Below, in pieces: positions 1 to 9,928 of a stretch of DNA of 42,459 nt (its first letter is position 1; each line of letters starts with the position of its first letter). Origin of the DNA: Muribaculaceae bacterium. GTDB taxonomy: Bacteria; Bacteroidota; Bacteroidia; Bacteroidales; Muribaculaceae. The DNA lies in NCBI GenBank assembly GCA_029058745.1, contig JAIDXM010000108.1, forward strand, positions 1 to 42,459, read 5' to 3'. Both the position numbers and the translations under genes were made by a program. The notes below the pieces were generated by a model. That model saw only the letters and a list, made by a program, of their open reading frames with translations. It did no database searches and was not told the origin of the DNA.

Positions 1-117
1 AAGAGATTTCGACCATACTTATGCGTCCGACTTATACCCCAAAATTCGATGTTTTCAAATTTTTGTCATGTACATAACTCGGAAACTTACATTTATATGC
101 TAATGAGGCTCCGTTTT

Positions 118-149
118 CTTGGAGGAACGGATTCGATTGTGTAATTTTG
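118..149 (+). promoter_or_regulatory. Promoter of metG
   Basis: A TAATTTTG box (142-149) matches the Bacteroidota -7 consensus TAnnTTTG. A CTTG (118-121) lies 20 bases upstream, at the -33 position. The metG start codon follows about 23 bases after the box, so the leader is short. No Shine-Dalgarno sequence is visible. Confidence 0.75.
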
Positions 150-172
150 CGGTATAAAACATTTTAGAAGAA

Positions 173-2212
173 ATGGACAAGAAATTCAAAAGAACACTTA
201 TCACGTCGGCGTTGCCCTACGCCAACGGCCCGGTCCACATCGGCCATCTCGCCGGCGTGTATGTCCCTGCCGACATCTACGCCCGCTATCTCCGTCAGAA
301 AGGGGAGGAAGTGATGTTCGTGGGCGGAAGTGACGAACACGGCGTGCCTATCACAATAAAGGCTAAAAAAGAGGGTGTCACTCCCCAGGATATCGTTGAC
401 CGATACCATAATATCATCAAGGATTCTTTCGAGGAGCTCGGAATTTCTTTCGACGTGTATGGACGCACCACGTCCGACACTCACCGTAAGACCGCGTCCG
501 ACTTTTTCCGCACTCTCTACGATAAGGGAGAGTTCATTGAAAAGACTTCAATGCAACTCTACGATGAAGAGGCCGGAGAATTCCTCGCCGACCGCTACGT
601 GACCGGCACCTGCCCTCACTGTGGCAAAGACGGCGCATATGGCGACCAATGTGAAGCTTGCGGGACATCCCTCAACGCCACCGACCTAATCAACCCGAAA
701 TCAACCCTCTCCGGAAGCAAGCCGGTGCTCAAGGAGACTTCCCACTGGTATCTCCCTCTCGACAAATGGGAGCCTACACTGAGGAAATGGATTCTCGAAG
801 ACCATAAGGAATGGCGCCCCAACGTATATGGACAATGCAAGTCATGGCTCGACATGGGACTCCAGCCACGTGCCGTGAGCCGCGACCTAAAATGGGGCAT
901 ACCCGTGCCTGTGGAAGGTGCGGAGGGGAAAGTGCTGTATGTATGGTTCGACGCCCCTATCGGCTATATCTCAAACACCATCGACGCCGCCGGACAGGAC
1001 TGGGAGAAATGGTGGAAGGATCCTGACACCAGGATGCTCCATTTCATCGGAAAGGACAACATCGTGTTCCACTGCATCGTGTTCCCGGCCATGCTCATGG
1101 CCCATGGCGGATACAACCTCCCCGACAATGTCCCTGCCAACGAGTTCCTGAACCTGGAGGATGACAAGATCTCAACATCTCGCAACTGGGCCGTGTGGCT
1201 CCATGAATATCTGCGCGAACTTCCCGGCAAGCAGGATGTGCTTCGATATGTGCTGACGGCCAATGCTCCGGAGGCGAAAGACAACAATTTCACCTGGAAA
1301 GACTTCCAGGCCCGCAACAACAACGAGCTTGTGGCAATTCTCGGCAACTTCGTCAACCGCGCCACAGTGCTCATCCACAAATATTATGGAGGGACTGTCC
1401 CGGCCGCCGGAGAGCTCACCGACGCCGACAAGGCCGCCATGGAGGAAGTCAGGGCTTCAGTCAAGGCTCTCGCCGACAACCTCGACCATTTCAAATTCCG
1501 CGAGGGTCTGAAGGACGCAATGAACATTGCACGCGTCGGCAACAAATATCTTGCCGACGCCGAGCCGTGGAAACTAATCAAGACCGACCCCACGCGCACT
1601 GCCACAATCCTGAACGTAGCCATACAGATTTGCGCAAACCTTGCCGTGGTGTTCGAACCGTTCACCCCGTTCATGTCGGAGAAACTCGCCGGACAACTGC
1701 GCCTCCCTGAATTGAAATGGGAGATGGCCGGAAAATTCGACCTCGTGCCTGACGGTGTAGAAATCGGACAACCGGAACTCCTTTTCGAGAAAATCGACGA
1801 CAGCGTGGTAGAAGCACAGGTGGCGAAATTGCAGGCAGCTAAAGAGAAGAATATTCTCGACCAGTGGAAACCGGCTGAGGTGAAGGCAGAGGTGGACTTC
1901 CCGACTTTCGAGAAACTCGACATCCGCGTTGGGAAAGTGCTTGAATGCGAGAAAGTGCCAAAAGCCGACAAACTACTGAAATTCAAAATCGATGACGGGA
2001 TGGGAGGCAGAACGATCGTGAGCGGCATAGCCAAATTCTATCAGCCGGAAGATCTCGTGGGCAAAGAGGTGTGCTTCATCGCCAACTTCGCGCCGCGCAA
2101 ACTGAAGGGGGTACTCTCGGAAGGGATGATTCTTAGCGCGGAAGACGCCGACGGGCGTCTTGTAGTGATTGGCCCTACGGGAGAAGTTCGTCCGGGGAGC
2201 AGCGTCGGCTGA
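173..2212 (+). CDS. metG: Methionine--tRNA ligase
   Basis: Charges tRNA-Met with methionine in the cytosol, for initiation and elongation. The class I HIGH motif is near residues 22-25. A zinc knuckle with two Cys-x-x-Cys pairs lies around residues 147-165, and KISTS near 332-336 is the KMSKS-type loop. The last ~100 residues form a fused EMAP/Arc1p-like tRNA-binding OB fold ([20 protein letters not shown]), which explains the 679-residue length seen in the long, dimeric bacterial form. The ATG follows an A-rich stretch typical of this phylum. The 3' end overlaps the convergent SprT-like gene by 38 bases, so the two transcripts are antisense over that stretch. Confidence 0.98.
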   Translation: MDKKFKRTLITSALPYANGPVHIGHLAGVYVPADIYARYLRQKGEEVMFVGGSDEHGVPITIKAKKEGVTPQDIVDRYHNIIKDSFEELGISFDVYGRTTSDTHRKTASDFFRTLYDKGEFIEKTSMQLYDEEAGEFLADRYVTGTCPHCGKDGAYGDQCEACGTSLNATDLINPKSTLSGSKPVLKETSHWYLPLDKWEPTLRKWILEDHKEWRPNVYGQCKSWLDMGLQPRAVSRDLKWGIPVPVEGAEGKVLYVWFDAPIGYISNTIDAAGQDWEKWWKDPDTRMLHFIGKDNIVFHCIVFPAMLMAHGGYNLPDNVPANEFLNLEDDKISTSRNWAVWLHEYLRELPGKQDVLRYVLTANAPEAKDNNFTWKDFQARNNNELVAILGNFVNRATVLIHKYYGGTVPAAGELTDADKAAMEEVRASVKALADNLDHFKFREGLKDAMNIARVGNKYLADAEPWKLIKTDPTRTATILNVAIQICANLAVVFEPFTPFMSEKLAGQLRLPELKWEMAGKFDLVPDGVEIGQPELLFEKIDDSVVEAQVAKLQAAKEKNILDQWKPAEVKAEVDFPTFEKLDIRVGKVLECEKVPKADKLLKFKIDDGMGGRTIVSGIAKFYQPEDLVGKEVCFIANFAPRKLKGVLSEGMILSAEDADGRLVVIGPTGEVRPGSSVG

Positions 2213-2876
2213 CGCATTTAATGGCGTTCCCTGTGCGCTCAAAGAGGACTGCCCCTTTCAGATGAGGTGTCACTTCCTCTTCCGCCACGATATACAATCT
2301 GGCCTTTAGCGCTTTGGGATAACGGCTGAACCACGGGTCGGATGTCCCGACCCATCTCATGGCCACGACACCCGGAAATCTTCCTAAACTGACCCATAGC
2401 TCAAAAAGACGTGTCTTAGCGACGGTTGCCAATCCAAGGCGGCCGTCGCTAAATCTTGCCAGACACACGAAATGGCCTGTGACCCTATGCCCGGTGTCGC
2501 GCTGTTCATCCGTGGCATGTCCTGACACCGTCACTTTCCTACAGTGTCTCCCGTTGATTTCGGTCATCAGACTCCTGAAGACATGACCGTGAGGGCCACT
2601 GTCGGCCAGTCCTTCCACGGCAACATAAAGATGAATCATCTCGTGTATCACGACATCCTCCCACTCCTCTGTGGCGAGATTGAATTCCGTACTTATTCTC
2701 ATCTCGAAGTCGTGACATCTCATTCCACGCAACGTGCGCTCTCGACGATACACAAGTTTCCCCTGAAACCTTCTCGCACGCGTGAGAGCGAACCTCGGCA
2801 CAGGTAACGACGACCGGAATATCTCGGCATTGAACCGGCGGAATGCCTCCGCCACAAATATCAAATCAGGCACCAT
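2175..2876 (-). CDS. SprT-like zinc metalloprotease
   Basis: Putative cytosolic zinc-dependent protease of the SprT/SprT-like family. The active-site helix [11 protein letters not shown] carries the HExxH motif, which supplies two zinc histidines and the catalytic Glu. The preceding part ([12 protein letters not shown], then a basic stretch) matches the usual N-terminal SprT fold, in which a beta-sheet precedes the helix. The C-terminal third contains CVSRRC, which could be part of a metal-binding finger, but a full four-Cys knuckle is not visible. The family includes Spartan-like proteases acting on DNA-protein crosslinks; the bacterial role is not established. The gene is convergent with metG and overlaps its last 38 bases. 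No clear promoter box was seen upstream. Confidence 0.8.
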   Translation of the reverse strand: MVPDLIFVAEAFRRFNAEIFRSSLPVPRFALTRARRFQGKLVYRRERTLRGMRCHDFEMRISTEFNLATEEWEDVVIHEMIHLYVAVEGLADSGPHGHVFRSLMTEINGRHCRKVTVSGHATDEQRDTGHRVTGHFVCLARFSDGRLGLATVAKTRLFELWVSLGRFPGVVAMRWVGTSDPWFSRYPKALKARLYIVAEEEVTPHLKGAVLFERTGNAIKCVSRRCSPDELLP

Positions 2877-3076
2877 AATAATCTATCTGATTAACGGCAT
2901 TCCGGAGAAACAAACATCTTTTTATAGTTAATATATCTTAACCGACACTTTGGGCAACATAGCATTACGACATCATTTTTACCTACAGCCCCCCTACCCT
3001 CCCGAAATATTAGAATTTACATTCGAAATATCGGCAATTTTATTAAAATTTATTAGAATAGATTAAAATAAAAGAG

Positions 3077-3084
3077 TAATTTTG
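3077..3084 (+). promoter_or_regulatory. Promoter -7 box of glycosyltransferase gene
   Basis: TAATTTTG matches the Bacteroidota -7 consensus. The -33 region is AT-rich and lacks a clear TTTG. The leader to the start codon is about 125 bases, unusually long for this window. Confidence 0.6.
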
Positions 3085-3127
3085 CAGTGACAACAACGTC
3101 CACCAGCCATCCCGTATCAACAGGGTC

Positions 3128-3148
3128 TTGACTGTCGCGCACAGTCAA
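3128..3148 (+). other. Hairpin in the glycosyltransferase leader
   Basis: TTGACTGT and ACAGTCAA form a perfect 8-bp stem around a 5-base CGCGC loop. It lies inside the predicted 5' leader and has no U-tract, so it is not an intrinsic terminator. Confidence 0.5.
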
Positions 3149-3216
3149 CCGTATCCCCTGCCTTCCCGTCTGTCAGTTCTTTTCCAAAGATGGGGGATGA
3201 CCAAAAAAAATGAACA

Positions 3217-4086
3217 ATGTCTATCTCTGTTATCATCAACACCTACAATGCCGCGCAAGACCTCGAAAAGGTACTCAAGTCTGTCAAAGATTTCGATGAG
3301 GTGGTGGTATGCGACATGGAATCCACCGACGACACCATAGAAATAGCACGCCGCAATAAGGCGCGAGTGGTGGTATTCCCAAAAGAAAACCACACATGTT
3401 GCGAGCCGGCCCGCAACTTTGCCATCGAACAGGCCCGCAACGAATGGGTGCTCGTAATCGACTCCGACGAGATCGTCCCTAACGCCTTGCGGAGACACCT
3501 CTACCGGTACATTTCCGGGAAGAACCCCTCCGATGCCCTCTACATACCCCGCAAAAACTTTATACTCGACAGGTTCAGGAGCGCCAAATATCCTGACTAT
3601 CAATTGCGGTTTATGAGAAAAGACTCCGTAAACTGGCCTCCATACGTGCATTCGATACCGGAAATCACCGGGACAATAGGGAAAATCCCGGCCAACAAGA
3701 TGGATCTCGCCATCATACACATCCCTCATTCCATCAGCACTCTGGTGAGACGTCTCGACGCCTACACCACAGCAGAGACCCACAAAGTCCCCGACCATAA
3801 GGTGAACATAGCGAGTCTGACAGTAAAGCCAATCGGGACATTCCTGTCTTCCTACATATTCAAAGGAGGTTTCAGATATGGGATTCCCGGATTCATCGCG
3901 GCGGCCCACGAATCCGCCTACCATCTCTACCGGGAAGCGAAATTATATGAGGCCGGAGTGAGGTCGAAGATGCCCGACGAACTCTCCCAGGAGGAGGAAC
4001 AAGGCACATTCCTCGGCGAAGAGGAGGAGATAGCCGCCGCGAGACACACCCGCGTCATGAATACTCACGACAAAAAACACCTCTGA
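3217..4086 (+). CDS. Glycosyltransferase family 2, WaaE/KdtX-like
   Basis: Probable cytosolic-face transferase that moves a sugar from a nucleotide-sugar donor to a cell-surface glycan. The first ~100 residues are a GT-A fold: the start SISVIINTYNAA, the VVVCDMESTDDT segment and the VIDSDE metal-binding DxD-like motif near residues 80-84. The middle (RFMRKDSVNWPPYVHSIPEI) matches the LPS-core glucosyl/heptosyl-side transferases annotated as WaaE. The C-terminal 40 residues are rich in Glu. The start at 3217 was chosen over an out-of-frame ATG at 3210. The acceptor cannot be told from sequence, and no LPS or capsule genes flank it. Confidence 0.85.
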   Translation: MSISVIINTYNAAQDLEKVLKSVKDFDEVVVCDMESTDDTIEIARRNKARVVVFPKENHTCCEPARNFAIEQARNEWVLVIDSDEIVPNALRRHLYRYISGKNPSDALYIPRKNFILDRFRSAKYPDYQLRFMRKDSVNWPPYVHSIPEITGTIGKIPANKMDLAIIHIPHSISTLVRRLDAYTTAETHKVPDHKVNIASLTVKPIGTFLSSYIFKGGFRYGIPGFIAAAHESAYHLYREAKLYEAGVRSKMPDELSQEEEQGTFLGEEEEIAAARHTRVMNTHDKKHL

Positions 4087-4112
4087 CCACGAAGACACGC
4101 AGAAAGATTTTT

Positions 4113-4144
4113 GTTGCATATCTATTGAAAAAGCTGTAATTTTG
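4113..4144 (+). promoter_or_regulatory. Promoter of the M28/glutaminyl cyclase-like gene
   Basis: TAATTTTG at 4137-4144 with GTTG at 4113-4116, spaced 20 bases (an overlapping TTTG is at 4110-4113). The box ends four bases before the ATG at 4149, so the transcript has almost no leader. Confidence 0.7.
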
Positions 4145-4148
4145 CATT

Positions 4149-5120
4149 ATGCAAAAGACAGCGTTAATCTTGATTGCGGCATTCGCCGCCACTGCCTGCG
4201 GAGGGAAGAAGGTGTCGGCCGAGACTCCGGCGCAGGAAAACGTAGCCCCGGCAGCGAAGCCGGTGGAGTTCAATGCAGACAGCGCATACTCCTACGTGGC
4301 TCGTCAGGTGGATTTCGGCCCGAGGGTGCCCAACACCGAAGCCCACCGCCGTTGCGGCGACTGGCTGGCCTCGGAACTCCGGCGACATGGAGCCTCGGTA
4401 ACTGAACAGACCGCCTCCCTGAAGGCTTTCGACGGCACTGTCCTGAACGCCCGCAATATCTTCGCGCAATATAATCCGGAGGCGAAAGAGAGAACCCTTC
4501 TCCTCGCACACTGGGACTGCCGTCCTTGGGCCGACCAGGATCCTGACCCCGCGATGCGTGACAAACCCGTTGACGGGGCCAACGACGGGGCCAGCGGCAC
4601 CGGTGTGCTCCTGGAAATCGCGCGTCAGCTTGCCGGCAACAATGCCGGAGGCAAAGGGATTGACATCCTGTTTGTGGATGCGGAAGACTGGGGAACAGAC
4701 GGTGATGAAGACTCCTGGGCGCTTGGCGCACGCCATTTCGTGGAGAATCCCCCTGTGTCGGGATATTCTCCTGACGAGGCTATACTTCTCGACATGGTGG
4801 GCGGAAAGAACGCCGTATTCTGCCGCGAATATTTCTCTGAACGCTCGGCGCCGGCTCTCGCTCAAGCCATATGGTCAATCGCAGACGCGAGAGGATACGG
4901 CCACATATTCCTAAACCGGATGGGAAGCGCCGTCACCGACGACCATGTGCAACTCATAAAACAAGGGATACCGGCCATCGACATAATCGAATACCATCCC
5001 GACTCTGACAGCGGTTTCAATCCTCGATGGCACACCGCCTCCGACAACATGGATGGCATCGACCCCGCCACACTAAAGGCCGTGGGGGAAACCGTGATGC
5101 AATATATCGCAAACAACTAA
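4149..5120 (+). CDS. M28-family lipoprotein, glutaminyl-peptide cyclotransferase-like
   Basis: Predicted cell-envelope lipoprotein with a zinc aminopeptidase fold. The N-terminus [19 protein letters not shown] has a signal-II lipobox. Zinc ligands are expected in [11 protein letters not shown] (His), [15 protein letters not shown] (Asp) and DAEDWG (Glu). The acidic, Trp-containing stretch followed by WALGARHF resembles the animal-type glutaminyl cyclases rather than processive aminopeptidases. Animal-type cyclases are known in oral Bacteroidota, where many exported proteins expose Gln after signal cleavage, so N-terminal pyroglutamate formation is the likely role. At 323 residues the length fits. 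tyrS follows 13 bases later and is probably cotranscribed. A plain M28 aminopeptidase is the alternative. Confidence 0.8.
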   Translation: MQKTALILIAAFAATACGGKKVSAETPAQENVAPAAKPVEFNADSAYSYVARQVDFGPRVPNTEAHRRCGDWLASELRRHGASVTEQTASLKAFDGTVLNARNIFAQYNPEAKERTLLLAHWDCRPWADQDPDPAMRDKPVDGANDGASGTGVLLEIARQLAGNNAGGKGIDILFVDAEDWGTDGDEDSWALGARHFVENPPVSGYSPDEAILLDMVGGKNAVFCREYFSERSAPALAQAIWSIADARGYGHIFLNRMGSAVTDDHVQLIKQGIPAIDIIEYHPDSDSGFNPRWHTASDNMDGIDPATLKAVGETVMQYIANN

Positions 5121-5133
5121 TTTGAATACTGAT

Positions 5134-6426
5134 ATGGATTTTATCGAAGAACTTTCCTGGAGAGGCATGATTCACACGATGATGCCCGGCACTGACGAAC
5201 TGCTCAAGAAGGGAATGACTACCGCATATCTCGGGATTGACCCGACTGCCGACAGCCTGCACATCGGACACCTGTGCGGAGTGATGATGCTGCGCCATTT
5301 CCAGAGATGCGGCCACAAACCGCTCGCTCTCGTGGGTGGCGCCACAGGCATGATCGGAGACCCCTCCGGAAAAAGCGCGGAACGCAATCTTCTCGACGAG
5401 CAGACACTGCGCCACAACCAAGAGGCCATAAAACGACAGCTCGCCAAATTCCTCGACTTCGAGAGCGATGTCCCGAACAAGGCGGAACTCGTCAACAACT
5501 ATGACTGGATGAAGGAGGTGACATTCCTCGACTTTGCCCGTGAGATTGGCAAACACATCACCGTGAACTACATGATGGCGAAAGACTCCGTGCAGAAACG
5601 TCTCAACGGTGAGGCCCGCGACGGACTCAGCTTCACAGAGTTCACCTATCAGCTCCTGCAAGGCAACGACTTCCTGCATCTTTATAAGGAGAAAGACTGC
5701 AAGCTGCAGCTCGGAGGAAGCGACCAGTGGGGAAATATCACCACTGGCTCCGAGCTTATACGCCGCAAACTCGGAGGGGAGGCATACGCCTTGACATGCC
5801 CGCTGATTACCAAAGCCGATGGCGGCAAGTTCGGCAAGACTGAGAGCGGAAACGTATGGCTCGACCCGCGCTATACGAGTCCCTACAAGTTCTATCAATT
5901 CTGGGTCAATGTCAGCGACTCTGACGCCGAAAAGTACCTAAAGATATTCACATTCCTTTCTAAGGAGGAAATCGAGGCTCTCAAGGAGGAACATGAGAAA
6001 GACCCCGGCGCACGTCCTATGCAGAAGCGTCTCGCAAAGGAGGTGACTGTGATGGTGCACAGCGAGGCCGACTATAACGCGGCCGTGGAGGCAAGCCAGA
6101 TTCTTTTCAGCAACAAGGCCGACGAGGCTCTACGCAATCTCGACGAGAAAACCCTGCTCGATGTCTTCGAAGGGGTACCTACTTTCTCCGTGAGCAAAGC
6201 AGAGATTGAAGCCGGCATACAGTTGCTCGACCTGCTCGCCTCAAAAACCGCTGTATTCCCATCTAAGGGAGAGGCCCGGAAGATGGTGCAACAGGGGGGA
6301 GTCAGCATCAACAAGAAAAAGGTTTCCGACCCCAATGCCACCATATCTGCGGATGAGCTTCTCAACGGCAAATACATCCTCGCCCAGCGCGGCAAGAAGA
6401 ACTATTTCCTACTTATCGCGGAATAA
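5134..6426 (+). CDS. tyrS: Tyrosine--tRNA ligase
   Basis: Charges tRNA-Tyr. The class I signature HIGHLCG lies around residues 42-48, KFGKT near 231-235 is the KMSKS-equivalent loop, and the C-terminal ~70 residues form an S4 RNA-binding domain ([17 protein letters not shown]). The Tyr-binding residues fit GGSDQWGNI. At 430 residues it matches bacterial TyrRS. I chose the ATG at 5134; an in-frame TTG at 5122 would add only four residues. It lies 13 bases after the cyclase-like gene and ends at a large hairpin terminator shared with the convergent pckA. Confidence 0.97.
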   Translation: MDFIEELSWRGMIHTMMPGTDELLKKGMTTAYLGIDPTADSLHIGHLCGVMMLRHFQRCGHKPLALVGGATGMIGDPSGKSAERNLLDEQTLRHNQEAIKRQLAKFLDFESDVPNKAELVNNYDWMKEVTFLDFAREIGKHITVNYMMAKDSVQKRLNGEARDGLSFTEFTYQLLQGNDFLHLYKEKDCKLQLGGSDQWGNITTGSELIRRKLGGEAYALTCPLITKADGGKFGKTESGNVWLDPRYTSPYKFYQFWVNVSDSDAEKYLKIFTFLSKEEIEALKEEHEKDPGARPMQKRLAKEVTVMVHSEADYNAAVEASQILFSNKADEALRNLDEKTLLDVFEGVPTFSVSKAEIEAGIQLLDLLASKTAVFPSKGEARKMVQQGGVSINKKKVSDPNATISADELLNGKYILAQRGKKNYFLLIAE

Positions 6427-6439
6427 AAGTGTTAGATAA

Positions 6440-6498
6440 GCTGTACTGATAAAAATGGCGGCAACCGGAATGGTTGCCGCCATTTTTATTAGTACAGC
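6440..6498. terminator. Bidirectional terminator between tyrS and pckA
   Basis: A 27-bp inverted repeat (6440-6466 with 6472-6498), broken only by one G-T wobble and closed by a 5-base loop. The arms carry A- and T-runs placed to give U-tracts in both directions, as expected between convergent genes. Confidence 0.9.
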
Positions 6499-6520
6499 TT
6501 CCGGACGATTGTCCGGAAGC
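6497..6520. terminator. Second hairpin abutting the tyrS/pckA terminator
   Basis: GCTTCCGGAC and GTCCGGAAGC form a perfect 10-bp stem around GATT. It shares its first two bases with the longer hairpin, so the two are stacked or mutually exclusive at the junction. It lies 11 bases beyond the pckA stop codon. Confidence 0.65.
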
Positions 6521-6531
6521 CAATATGTGTA

Positions 6532-8136
6532 TCAGAGCTGGGGACCGGCAGCTACAAGAGCCTTGCCAGCCTCGTTGTTCTCATACTTCTTGAAGTTCTT
6601 GATGAAACGAGCCGCGAGGTCTTTTGCCTTCTCCTCCCACTGTGCGGGATCTGCATAAGTGTCGCGGGGATCAAGAATCTTCGGATCTACGCCCGGAAGT
6701 TCGGTGGGCACAACGAAGTCGAAGATAGGAATAACCTTGGTGGGTGCGTTAAGGATAGCCCCGTCGAGGATAGCGTCGATGATGCCGCGTGTGTCGCGGA
6801 TAGAGATACGCTTCCCGGTGCCGTTCCAGCCGGTGTTCACGAGATAAGCCTTGGCGCCGTTAGCCTCCATCTTCTTAACGAGCTCCTCTGCATACTTGGT
6901 GGGGTGAAGCTCAAGGAAAGCCTGGCCGAAGCAAGCGGAGAATGTGGGAGTAGGCTCAGTGATGCCACGCTCTGTGCCGGCGAGTTTTGCGGTGAAGCCG
7001 GAGAGGAAGTAATACTTCGTCTGCTCGGGGTTAAGGATAGACACGGGAGGAAGTACTCCGAAAGCGTCGGCGGAAAGGAAAATCACATTCTTGGCAGCCG
7101 GACCTGCAGACACAGGCTCTACGATGCTCTCGATGTGATTGATAGGATAAGACACGCGGGTGTTCTCGGTAACGCTCTTGTCGGCGAAGTCAATCTTGCC
7201 GTCAGCGGCCACAGTCACGTTCTCGAGAAGCGCGTCGCGACGGATAGCCTTATAGATATCGGGCTCGCTCTCCTTGTCGAGATTGATAACCTTTGCATAG
7301 CAGCCACCCTCGAAGTTGAACACGCCATTGTCGTCCCAGCCGTGCTCGTCGTCACCGATAAGGAGACGCTTCGGGTCGGTAGAAAGTGTGGTCTTGCCGG
7401 TGCCGGAAAGGCCGAAGAAGATAGCAGTGTTCTTGCCTTCCTTGTCGGTGTTGGCAGAGCAGTGCATTGATGCGATGCCCTGCTGGGGAAGGTAGTAGTT
7501 CATCATTGAGAACATACCTTTCTTCATCTCGCCGCCATACCATGTGTTGATAATCACCTGCTCCTTTGAAGTGGTGTTGAACACAACGGCTGTCTCTGAG
7601 TTAAGACCGAGTTCCTTGTAGTTCTCAACCTTAGCCTTGGACGCGTTGTAAACGATGAAGTCGGGCTTGAAGTCCTTGAGTTCCTCCTCAGAAGGAGCGA
7701 TAAACATGTTGGTCACGAAGTGAGCCTGCCATGCCACTTCCATGATGAAGCGCACTGCCATGCGGGTGTCCTTGTTGGCACCGCAGAAACGGTCAACAAC
7801 ATAAAGTTTCTTGCCGGAGAGCTCCTTGATGGCGATTTCCTTAACCGCGTCCCAAGTCTGCTCGGTCACAGGCTTGTTATCGTTGGGATATTCCTCGGTG
7901 GTCCACCATACCTTGTCTTTCGAGTTGGCGTCGAGTACGATGAATTTGTCTTTGGGAGAACGGCCGGTATAAACGCCAGTCATTACGTTGACGGCGCCAA
8001 GCTCCGTCACTGTACCTTTCTCGAACCCTTCGAGAGAAGGATCGGTCTCTGCCTTGAACAGCTCTTCATAAGAAGGATTATAGATTACCTCCTTGACATC
8101 CTTGATGCCATACTGGGCCAAATCTAAATTTGCCAT
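6532..8136 (-). CDS. pckA: Phosphoenolpyruvate carboxykinase (ATP)
   Basis: Cytosolic enzyme interconverting oxaloacetate + ATP and phosphoenolpyruvate + CO2 + ADP. In fermenting Bacteroidales it usually runs in the carboxylating direction, feeding succinate and propionate formation. The P-loop [11 protein letters not shown] lies around residues 240-250, followed by [11 protein letters not shown], which includes the metal-binding Asp. RSPKDKF near the N-terminus and [13 protein letters not shown] [12 protein letters not shown] are family signatures. The 534 residues match the ATP-type enzyme. A single-gene unit with its own promoter box at 8249-8256, convergent with tyrS. Confidence 0.98.
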   Translation of the reverse strand: MANLDLAQYGIKDVKEVIYNPSYEELFKAETDPSLEGFEKGTVTELGAVNVMTGVYTGRSPKDKFIVLDANSKDKVWWTTEEYPNDNKPVTEQTWDAVKEIAIKELSGKKLYVVDRFCGANKDTRMAVRFIMEVAWQAHFVTNMFIAPSEEELKDFKPDFIVYNASKAKVENYKELGLNSETAVVFNTTSKEQVIINTWYGGEMKKGMFSMMNYYLPQQGIASMHCSANTDKEGKNTAIFFGLSGTGKTTLSTDPKRLLIGDDEHGWDDNGVFNFEGGCYAKVINLDKESEPDIYKAIRRDALLENVTVAADGKIDFADKSVTENTRVSYPINHIESIVEPVSAGPAAKNVIFLSADAFGVLPPVSILNPEQTKYYFLSGFTAKLAGTERGITEPTPTFSACFGQAFLELHPTKYAEELVKKMEANGAKAYLVNTGWNGTGKRISIRDTRGIIDAILDGAILNAPTKVIPIFDFVVPTELPGVDPKILDPRDTYADPAQWEEKAKDLAARFIKNFKKYENNEAGKALVAAGPQL

Positions 8137-8590
8137 AATTTCTGGATATATAATTAAGGGTTTATTATGTAATTATCTATTTTTACCTCATTGCCGGATT
8201 TCCCCTGTTTCATCAACACTATAACACCGGCACAATGATTATCAACTGCAAAATTAACGCTTTTATTCCACATTTAGCGTTTAATTAGAGAATTTTTTCT
8301 GTATTTAAATGTTAAAATTGCCTAAAAGCCCGCACGACAATTAATCACCCTTCCCAAGATTCTGTAAATCATCATATTTATAGGCTCATACTGTTTCCGA
8401 CTTCATGTTCACCAGGTCGGCCTCGCCCCTATGGCTGAACCCTCTCGCAGAATAAACCACAACCCTCTCATCCACATCTGCCAGCATCCACGGACACCTC
8501 TAAATGGTAAAATAAAAACGCGGTGCAGACGATGGAGACTAACTTCGCCGCATAATTCCAAACCCTGACAACAACAAAATTTCCTATCAT
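8137..8590. other. Intergenic region between pckA and portal-like gene
   Basis: A 454-base divergent spacer. It contains the pckA promoter box and an AT-rich block up to about 8320. The remainder shows no TAnnTTTG box facing the portal-like gene, and no RNA gene or small ORF that I can support. Confidence 0.6.
8249..8256 (-). promoter_or_regulatory. Promoter -7 box of pckA
   Basis: CAAAATTA on the plus strand reads TAATTTTG on the minus strand, an exact -7 match about 113 bases upstream of the pckA ATG. No clear -33 box is visible at the usual distance. Confidence 0.6.
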
Positions 8591-9928
8591 ATGAGAGAAC
8601 ATTCGATTATTACAGACGATGGCATTGCCGCGCTTGAGACGGCCATGCACTGCTGGAACGCGGGGGCGACATTCAGGAAGGAACGCTCGCGCAACAAGGC
8701 ATACACCTTCGGCGACCAATGGAAAGACTCCATCAATGTTGACGGACATACGATGACCGAAGAGGAATATATACTCCGTGAAGGCAACATACCACTCAAG
8801 AATAACCTTATCCGACGGCTTGTGCGCAACGTAGTAGGAGTATTCCGCAATCGCCTCGCCGAACGCATGGGGAAATGGAACGCCGACGACATGGCACGCG
8901 CAACCCAGAACAATATGGAGGAACTTTATGCGCGAACCATGGAAGAATTCCTGATTTCCGGAATGGCGGTCCACAGGAAATGGAAAGGTTCCCGCCAGGG
9001 ATCTGAGGGGATATGGACAGACGTAGTGTCGCCGGGGGCCTTCTTCTTCGACCCGGATGCCCGCGACCCGCGTGGAGCCGACATATCGGTTGTGGGACAA
9101 GTTCATGAACTTCCGCTGCCGGCTTTCTGCAAGGCTTTCGCACTCCATGAGACTGACTTCCGCGCTTTCCAAAGGCTTTACCGGGGAGGACGTGTCAAAG
9201 TGATTGAGCTATGGCGCAGGGAGATACGACAGCGAAGGCTTTGCCACGACCGAGACAACGCACGGATACTGAAAGTGGATGAGGATTTGTGGCGAGAGTC
9301 GCCACGCCTGAGGGCGATGCCTTCAAGATGGATGGCCGACGATGTTTGGCGATTCTATTACATCACCGCAGAAGGGATGCTGCTTCGACATGGCGACTCT
9401 CCATTCCCGAAGGGAGGACACCCGTATGTGTTCAAAGGATACCCCTTTCTTGACGGGGAGATACATTCCTTTGTGGCTGATATAATCGACCAGCAGAGAT
9501 ACACAAACCGCCTCATATCCCTCTACGACTGGATGATGAGGGCATCCGCCAAGGGCGTGTTGCTCTTCCCGGAGGAAGCCCTGCCGCGAGGGGGCGACAT
9601 CGAGGAAGTGGCCGACCAGTGGAGCCGCTTCAACGGGGTCATCGCATACCGCCCGAAACCGGGACAGCCTCTCCCCCAGCAGGTGAACGGGAATGTATCG
9701 AACGTAGGCATCGGCGACCTGCTTGCCATACAGCTCAAGATGATGGAGGATGTCTCCGGCGTGAACGGCGCGTTGCAGGGAAAAATCGAAAGCCTCGGCA
9801 TGAGCGGAAAGCTATACAGCCAGCAGACAGAGAATTCCCTGACTTCCCTTCGCGACATCCTGGACACATTCGACTCATTCATATCCGACTCCCTGACCAA
9901 GGAACGTCAGATGGCAGAAGGTCAGTAA
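8591..9928 (+). CDS. Phage portal protein-like, isolated
   Basis: Resembles portal proteins of tailed phages, the ring at the capsid vertex through which DNA is packaged. Supporting features are an N-terminal region with AYTFGDQW, the RNVVGVFRNRLAERM helix, VVSPGAFFFDPDARDP, the hydrophobic LISLYDWMMRASAKGVLLFPEEAL region and the late QQTENSLTSLRDILDTF helix. At 445 residues it is shorter than P22-type portals, and the C-terminus stops right after that helix, so it may lack the barrel. No terminase, capsid, tail or integrase gene is near, and no promoter box was found. It overlaps the convergent lipoprotein gene by seven bases. It could be a domesticated gene or a prophage remnant; function unknown. 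The frame is intact. Confidence 0.65.
   Translation: MREHSIITDDGIAALETAMHCWNAGATFRKERSRNKAYTFGDQWKDSINVDGHTMTEEEYILREGNIPLKNNLIRRLVRNVVGVFRNRLAERMGKWNADDMARATQNNMEELYARTMEEFLISGMAVHRKWKGSRQGSEGIWTDVVSPGAFFFDPDARDPRGADISVVGQVHELPLPAFCKAFALHETDFRAFQRLYRGGRVKVIELWRREIRQRRLCHDRDNARILKVDEDLWRESPRLRAMPSRWMADDVWRFYYITAEGMLLRHGDSPFPKGGHPYVFKGYPFLDGEIHSFVADIIDQQRYTNRLISLYDWMMRASAKGVLLFPEEALPRGGDIEEVADQWSRFNGVIAYRPKPGQPLPQQVNGNVSNVGIGDLLAIQLKMMEDVSGVNGALQGKIESLGMSGKLYSQQTENSLTSLRDILDTFDSFISDSLTKERQMAEGQ

Larger units (their letters stand above)
2877..3216. other. Intergenic region between sprT-like gene and glycosyltransferase
   Basis: A 340-base divergent spacer. It holds an AT-rich block (about 3000-3076), one good -7 box (3077-3084) and a hairpin in the glycosyltransferase leader (3128-3148). 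No coding sequence or RNA gene was recognised. Confidence 0.6.
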
